Shown here one piece after another: positions 5,231 through 8,902 of a stretch of 8,902 nucleotides of DNA (positions are counted from its first letter, which is position 1; each line of letters opens with the position of its first letter). The notes under the pieces are model-generated. The model was not told where the DNA came from. It saw only the letters and a list, made by a program, of their open reading frames with translations, and made no database searches. The stretch is from CAYGXH01 sp964354485. GTDB taxonomy: Bacteria; Bacteroidota; Ignavibacteria; UBA10030; SZUA-254. The stretch is taken from positions 1 to 8,902 of the forward strand of contig CAYGZY010000209.1 of the NCBI GenBank assembly GCA_964354485.1. The letters are read 5' to 3'. A program made the position numbers and the translations under genes.

Positions 5231-5902
5231 TTACAATGCCTGCAATTTCTCCTTAACTCGCCTTGCGTACGGACTTGCGGGGAATTTTTGCAGGAGAATC
5301 TCATACTCTTCCTTTGCCTTCACCTTGTTGCCCATGGCATAATAGCTGTTGGCAATCATGACCTGAGATTCATCCTTCTTCTCGGATATCCTGAAACCAA
5401 ATACCTTCCGGAAATGATCCACCGCCTCCCTGTATTTTCTGCTTCCGTACGCGCATTCACCAAGCCAGTAATGACAATTGTCCTCCAATCGTTCAGGAAC
5501 ACCGGTGCTAAGGATCTGCTGGAGAAGAAGCGATGCCTGTTCGTATTGACGCGAGTTGAAAAGCAATAGCGCTTGCTGATAACTCACGCGCGGATCTGTG
5601 ACCGGCGGGGTTTCAGCCGCTTTTAATTTCTCGTTGCAGTCGGCAAGCTGTGTTTCAAAATCTGCGCTCTTCGCAACAGAAGTTCTGTTGTCCTGTTCAA
5701 GCGTCGAGATCTGCTTTTTTAGAACGCTGTTCTCGGTCCGGAGTCCATTCAGTTCCTGCTGAAGAAGCTCCGTCGCGCTCGGCGGAGGCGGTATCTCTTC
5801 TTTCTCGGCTTCTTCTGTCGTTCCGCAACCGCTGAGAAGAAAGGAACCGATAAGGAGCAGGAACAGCAATCCGCGAAACAAAAAAATGCTGCGCATATGC
5901 AT
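5231..5902 (-). CDS. Lipoprotein with coiled coil and TPR repeats, CpoB/YbgF-like
   Basis: A 223-residue predicted lipoprotein. The signal peptide has a basic start, a leucine-rich core (LLFLLLIGSF) and the lipobox LSGC with Cys26. A proline-rich linker (IPPPP) leads to a coiled coil (about 43-90, LNGLRTENSVLKKQISTLEQD). TPR-like repeats follow from about 106 to the end, including YQQALLLFNSRQYEQASLLLQQIL and YYAMGNKVKAKEEYEILLQKFPASPYARRVKEKL. The order coiled coil then TPR, and the FPASPYA ending, recall CpoB/YbgF of the Tol-Pal system. CpoB itself is periplasmic and not lipid-anchored, and no tol genes are in view, so I do not assign the name. An alternative start two codons downstream (5896) is possible, and neither start has a strong Shine-Dalgarno. 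The gene is monocistronic here and divergent from the envelope operon at 6251. Confidence 0.88.
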   Translation of the reverse strand: MHMRSIFLFRGLLFLLLIGSFLLSGCGTTEEAEKEEIPPPPSATELLQQELNGLRTENSVLKKQISTLEQDNRTSVAKSADFETQLADCNEKLKAAETPPVTDPRVSYQQALLLFNSRQYEQASLLLQQILSTGVPERLEDNCHYWLGECAYGSRKYREAVDHFRKVFGFRISEKKDESQVMIANSYYAMGNKVKAKEEYEILLQKFPASPYARRVKEKLQAL

Positions 5903-5955
5903 CGCTCAGTACTTGTTAAACTGGTTGTGAATCATTAATTCAGTGGGTATCGGCT

Positions 5956-5984
5956 AATGTAGAGAAAATGTCTTTCAAAGTCAA
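5956..5984 (-). promoter_or_regulatory. Candidate sigma-70-type promoter of the CpoB-like lipoprotein gene
   Basis: On the minus strand TTGACT (5984-5979; five of six consensus bases), a 17-base spacer and TACATT (5961-5956; four of six) form a good site. The start would be near 5949, giving a leader of about 47 bases. The sequence ATTTTCTCTAC at the spacer/-10 junction is shared with the promoter at 3725-3753. Confidence 0.55.
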
Positions 5985-6010
5985 ATGAAAAGAGCGAATC
6001 GAATTGCACG

Positions 6011-6146
6011 AATGAGTAGGGAGCAATGAGCTAAGAGCAGAGGGTTAAGTCCCAAGTACAAAGACCAAATGGCTAACAACTAATGACGGTTTTTATCCAA
6101 ATTACAAAGTACCAATTACATCTTCCCAAATGACCAATGACTATTG
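6011..6146. repeat. Degenerate low-complexity intergenic repeat (AATGAG- then CAAATGAC-type)
   Basis: The first part (6011-6040) is a purine-rich run of diverged AATGAG/GGGAGCAATGAG words. The second (6051-6146) repeats A/C-rich words such as CCAAGTAC, ACAAAGACCAAAT, ACAAAGTACCAATTAC and CCAAATGACCAATGAC, with few G bases. No open frame or start signal makes this coding. Runs of this type recur between genes in many environmental genomes, to my recollection. It fills most of the 348-bp gap between the divergent genes. Confidence 0.55.
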
Positions 6147-6199
6147 AACAGGGACATTTTCTCCTTATCACAAAACACTTTAAGTAAACCCCTCCTCCG

Positions 6200-6229
6200 T
6201 TTGTTATTATTTCCTGAAATTTCTATATT
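6200..6229 (+). promoter_or_regulatory. Candidate promoter of the envelope operon
   Basis: TTGTTA (6201-6206), a 17-base spacer and TATATT (6224-6229) match the sigma-70 pattern at four and five of six positions. Transcription would begin near 6236, just before the ribosome site AAGGA (6238-6242), so the leader would be very short (about 15 bases). The same bases also read as a Bacteroidota-type TTTG (6200-6203) with TATATTT (6224-6230), so the promoter class is ambiguous here. Confidence 0.55.
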
Positions 6230-6250
6230 TTAGGTTGAAGGATAAAAATA

Positions 6251-7945
6251 ATGAAACACTATTTGATTTCAGCAATTATCACGGTGATTTTCATCGCTGT
6301 TGGAAGCGGTTGCTCAGGTACGCGGGAAACAGTAGAGGAACAGGGAACAGACAACCGCGACTTAGCTCTTGATCACTATATTAACGGCAGTCTCCTCGAT
6401 CAAAAAGGGGATTATGCGAAAGCTATCCTGGAATACCAGGATGCGCTTACGTATTCTAAAGATCCGGCAATATATAATTCGATCGCCAAGGACTACTCTG
6501 TACTCGGTAAGCACGAACTCGCTATCTCGATGGAACGGGAAGCGGTTCGCCTGAATCCGGAAAATATTACATACCGCCGTACATTTGCCGAAATATATAT
6601 CAATGCCCTGGAATTCGATAGTGCGATAGTCGTCTTTGAGGAGATAGTCCGCCTCGACCCAAATGACCATGAGGCATGGTCTGCACTTGCCCACATCCAG
6701 CAGATGCGCAATCCGGCAAAGGCACAACAGATCTATGAGCAAATTATCGACCGGTTTGGCCCGGACGGCGACGCGTATTTTCAACTGGCACAGATTTACG
6801 CGGCAGCGAACAGGATGAGCGATGCTATCAGGGCTCTCCGGGGTCTGTTATCCATCGATCCCGGGAATAATGAAATAAAAAAAGCGCTGGCGGATCTGTA
6901 CCTCCGCAGCAACAGCATCGATACGGCTCTTGCTATGTATCATGAACTCGTCGAAATTGATCCCAATAATCTGGAAGTTCGCGGAGCAGTCGCCCGCGCG
7001 TACCTCCTCAAGCACGATTACGATAAAGCGGCCGAACAATTCGAAACAGTCATGAGTAAAGACAGCGCCACAGCCGATGAACAGATCAGATTCGGCCAAG
7101 TATTCGTTTCGTTTATAGAACGGGACTCATCAGTAGCGCCTGTTGCGATCACGATGTTCGAGAGAATTCGTGAGAAACACCCTGACGACTGGCGGCCCTA
7201 CAGGATGCTCGGCGCTATCCATAATATTATGAGAAATGATTCGCTCGCCCTCATAAATTTCTCCAATGTGATTGAACGCGCAAAGTGGAATCCCGACGGG
7301 TGGGTAGGAGTCGCTTCATTCTACTACGATCATGGGAAGTTTACTGAAGCCATCGACCTGCTGCGTGAGGCGGAGAAGTTCGTAACCGATGAGTATCGGA
7401 TTCACTTCATTCTCGGCATATCGTACCAGCGTATTCGCCGGCCGGTCGAAGCTGCAACAGCGCTCGAGAAAGCTCTTCAGCTTCACAGTAAGAGCCTGGA
7501 TGCGGCAAGCGCTCTCGGACTCGTCTACAACGAACTGCAGAGATATGAAGAATCGGACACCATGTACGAACGGGCTCTGCGGATTGATACGCAGAACGAT
7601 CTGGTCCTGAATAACTACAGTTACAGCTTAGCGGAGCGGGGCATCCTACTCGACCGTGCTCTGGCAATGTCGAAGCGGGCGCTCGCCCAACAACCCGAAA
7701 ATCAGTCGTACCTCGATACATACGGATGGATTCATTACAAACTTGGCGACTTTAAGGAAGCTGAGCGATGGATACGAAAAGCGATCGAACTCGGTTCGAC
7801 AAGCGCGGTGGTCCACGACCATCTGGGTGATGTATATTACAAATTATCGGAAAAGGAGAAGGCAATAGATTTCTGGAAACGAGCGTCGGAATTTGGCCCT
7901 ACAAATGAAACATACAAGGAGAAAGTTCGTCGGGGGAGTTTGTGA
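6251..7945 (+). CDS. Large TPR-repeat lipoprotein, first gene of envelope operon
   Basis: A 564-residue secreted protein. The signal peptide (MKHYLISAIITVIFIAVGSGC) ends at a probable lipidated Cys21, although the lipobox residues before it (Gly-Ser-Gly) are not ideal. From about residue 37 to 560 I count roughly 15 consecutive TPR units of about 34 residues, for example HELAISMEREAVRLNPEN and YDKAAEQFETVMSKD. The last three, from NNYSYSLAERG through YLDTYGWIHYKLGDFKEAE to HDHLGDVYYKLSEKEKAIDFW, match the conserved end seen in many bacterial TPR lipoproteins. It probably acts as a periplasm-facing scaffold for protein complexes; no enzymatic motif is present. The start is supported by AAGGA at 6238-6242, eight bases upstream, and a promoter. 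Its stop overlaps the next start by four bases. Confidence 0.92.
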   Translation: MKHYLISAIITVIFIAVGSGCSGTRETVEEQGTDNRDLALDHYINGSLLDQKGDYAKAILEYQDALTYSKDPAIYNSIAKDYSVLGKHELAISMEREAVRLNPENITYRRTFAEIYINALEFDSAIVVFEEIVRLDPNDHEAWSALAHIQQMRNPAKAQQIYEQIIDRFGPDGDAYFQLAQIYAAANRMSDAIRALRGLLSIDPGNNEIKKALADLYLRSNSIDTALAMYHELVEIDPNNLEVRGAVARAYLLKHDYDKAAEQFETVMSKDSATADEQIRFGQVFVSFIERDSSVAPVAITMFERIREKHPDDWRPYRMLGAIHNIMRNDSLALINFSNVIERAKWNPDGWVGVASFYYDHGKFTEAIDLLREAEKFVTDEYRIHFILGISYQRIRRPVEAATALEKALQLHSKSLDAASALGLVYNELQRYEESDTMYERALRIDTQNDLVLNNYSYSLAERGILLDRALAMSKRALAQQPENQSYLDTYGWIHYKLGDFKEAERWIRKAIELGSTSAVVHDHLGDVYYKLSEKEKAIDFWKRASEFGPTNETYKEKVRRGSL

Positions 7946-8709
7946 GATTCGGTACAGCCGTCCTCCTCACATGCCTCCTTTTCGGGAGCTTCTCGTGCAC
8001 TACCCGCAAAATAGTGAAAGTGCGGCCGGACGTAACTATATCAGAAATCCTGAGCAAAGTGGCCGAACGTAATGCGAAAATTAAATCTATCAGCGGGGAT
8101 GGCACTGTGACATTCGAAAGCCCCGAGGTTTCAACGAGCGGTTTCTTTACCGCCCGCGTTAAAAAGCCGGACTCCCTCCTGTTCGAGGTGCACGGACCAT
8201 TCGGGATCCGTGTCGGTACTTTATCGTTAACGGGGAAGAAGTATATTTTCTACGATTGGCTGGAGAATAAAGCTTTGAGCGGCAACGCCGATCAGCGCAC
8301 GTTGATGAACCTCCTGCGTGTGCCGCTCGACGTCGATGCGGTTTTCAGGGTGTTTACTGGTGAATTCCTCATGAATGACAGCACGGCAACCCTTTTGGAG
8401 CAAACCTCCGACGATGAATCCTGGCGCCTCACGTACGGAACAACAGACGGCAGAGACGAGTACAGAATAGACTATGAATCGTTTATCGTTACAGAGTACA
8501 AGCGCGTGAATAGGGAAGGAAAGCAGGTGATGAGCGCGGCTGTTTCCGAAATTGAAGAAGTAGACGATATTTTCTGCGGCATGGTGATGCGCATCGTGTT
8601 TCCGCAGGCTCAACAGAGTGTAACCGTTGCATACGACTGCATCTCGGTCAATTCCCCTGTCACTTGTTCCTTCACTCCGCCTAAAAAAGCTAAAATCATA
8701 TACCGCTGA
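7942..8709 (+). CDS. DUF4292-type, LolB-like lipoprotein
   Basis: A 255-residue protein. It starts at GTG (7942), overlapping the previous stop as GTGA, with GGGGGAG (7932-7938) three bases upstream. The N-terminus has a hydrophobic core (AVLLTCLLFGSF) ending at a probable lipidated Cys19. The body fits the DUF4292/LolA-LolB-like fold: an early amphipathic helix (ISEILSKVAERNAKIKSISG), then beta strands including GTVTFES, SGFFTARVKKPDSLLFEVHG and FGIRVGTLSLTGKKYIFYDW. This family has been suggested to supply a LolB-like role, accepting lipoproteins at the outer membrane, in bacteria without classical LolB; that role is not shown here. It is translationally coupled on both sides, to the TPR lipoprotein and to the coiled-coil protein, which supports a shared envelope function. 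Confidence 0.88.
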   Translation: MRFGTAVLLTCLLFGSFSCTTRKIVKVRPDVTISEILSKVAERNAKIKSISGDGTVTFESPEVSTSGFFTARVKKPDSLLFEVHGPFGIRVGTLSLTGKKYIFYDWLENKALSGNADQRTLMNLLRVPLDVDAVFRVFTGEFLMNDSTATLLEQTSDDESWRLTYGTTDGRDEYRIDYESFIVTEYKRVNREGKQVMSAAVSEIEEVDDIFCGMVMRIVFPQAQQSVTVAYDCISVNSPVTCSFTPPKKAKIIYR

Positions 8710-8902
8710 TGGCAAACCTCCGCATAATCCATGCTCTGATCTTAATAACGGGTGTCTTCCTATTTGTCGGTTCATCGCCGGATGCTCAGGAAATAAAGAA
8801 GAAACAGACCCAGCTGGAAGAGCTTCGCAAGGAAATCGACCGGTACGAAGTTCAGATTCGGGAAAGCGAGAAAAAGGAAAAAGCCACACTCGACCTGCTC
8901 GG
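8709..8902 (+). CDS. Secreted coiled-coil protein, probable EnvC-like murein hydrolase activator / M23 peptidase (N-terminal part)
   Basis: Only the first 64 codons lie in the window; the frame is open to the end. The ATG overlaps the previous stop by one base (TGATG), indicating translational coupling. A signal peptide (HALILITGVFLFVGSSPDAQ) is predicted, with cleavage after about Ala26. It is followed directly by a charged heptad-rich helix (KKKQTQLEELRKEIDRYEVQIRESEKKEK). This pattern is typical of EnvC-type proteins, which have coiled coils followed by a LytM/M23 domain and activate amidases that split the septal wall. Supporting context is the order TPR lipoprotein, DUF4292, M23-type protein. 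The catalytic or degenerate M23 domain is outside the window, so the class is inferred. Confidence 0.72.
   Translation, partial: MANLRIIHALILITGVFLFVGSSPDAQEIKKKQTQLEELRKEIDRYEVQIRESEKKEKATLDLL

Noticed and set aside
5136..5342. 68-codon plus-strand open frame crossing the repeats and the end of the CpoB-like gene
   Set aside because: It spans non-coding palindromes and runs antisense into a clear lipoprotein gene; no start signal.

Overview
The window looks like chromosomal DNA from a Gram-negative (two-membrane) bacterium. It carries lipoprotein signal peptides, a LolB-like DUF4292 lipoprotein and a murein-hydrolase-activator-type protein. The order TPR lipoprotein, DUF4292, coiled-coil/M23-type protein is familiar from Bacteroidota, Chlorobiota and Ignavibacteriota. 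The three promoter candidates look like ordinary sigma-70 sites with 17-bp spacers rather than the Bacteroidota TTTG/TAnnTTTG type. I therefore favour an Ignavibacteria/Chlorobi-like lineage, as an inference without database support.

Layout. Bases 45-2579 encode DNA gyrase subunit A. It converges, with a 5-bp gap, on a minus-strand gene (2585-3694) for a REC-HisKA-HATPase protein whose catalytic histidine position is a tyrosine. Bases 3695-4131 hold that gene's promoter and a run of intergenic hairpin repeats. Bases 4132-4926 encode a TPR protein with a C-terminal zinc ribbon, flanked on both sides by related small palindromes and by an inverted 15-bp motif. Bases 4927-5230 are repeat-filled and non-coding. 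A minus-strand gene (5231-5902) encodes a lipoprotein with a coiled coil and TPRs, resembling CpoB/YbgF. Bases 5903-6250 contain divergent promoters and a degenerate low-complexity repeat. From 6251 to the window end lies a tightly coupled plus-strand operon: a 15-TPR lipoprotein, a DUF4292 lipoprotein and the start of a secreted coiled-coil protein of EnvC/M23 type.

How the genes fit together. gyrA is housekeeping. The operon from 6251 and the 5231-5902 lipoprotein both point to cell-envelope and outer-membrane maintenance. The REC-pseudokinase resembles, in its key substitution only, Caulobacter DivL, a tyrosine-bearing pseudo-histidine kinase. The most distinctive material is this kinase and a modular family of 9-2-9 mini-hairpins, two pairs of which have centres exactly 40 bp apart, with a compensatory base-pair change between two copies. 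I found no CRISPR array, transposase, phage gene, tRNA or rRNA.
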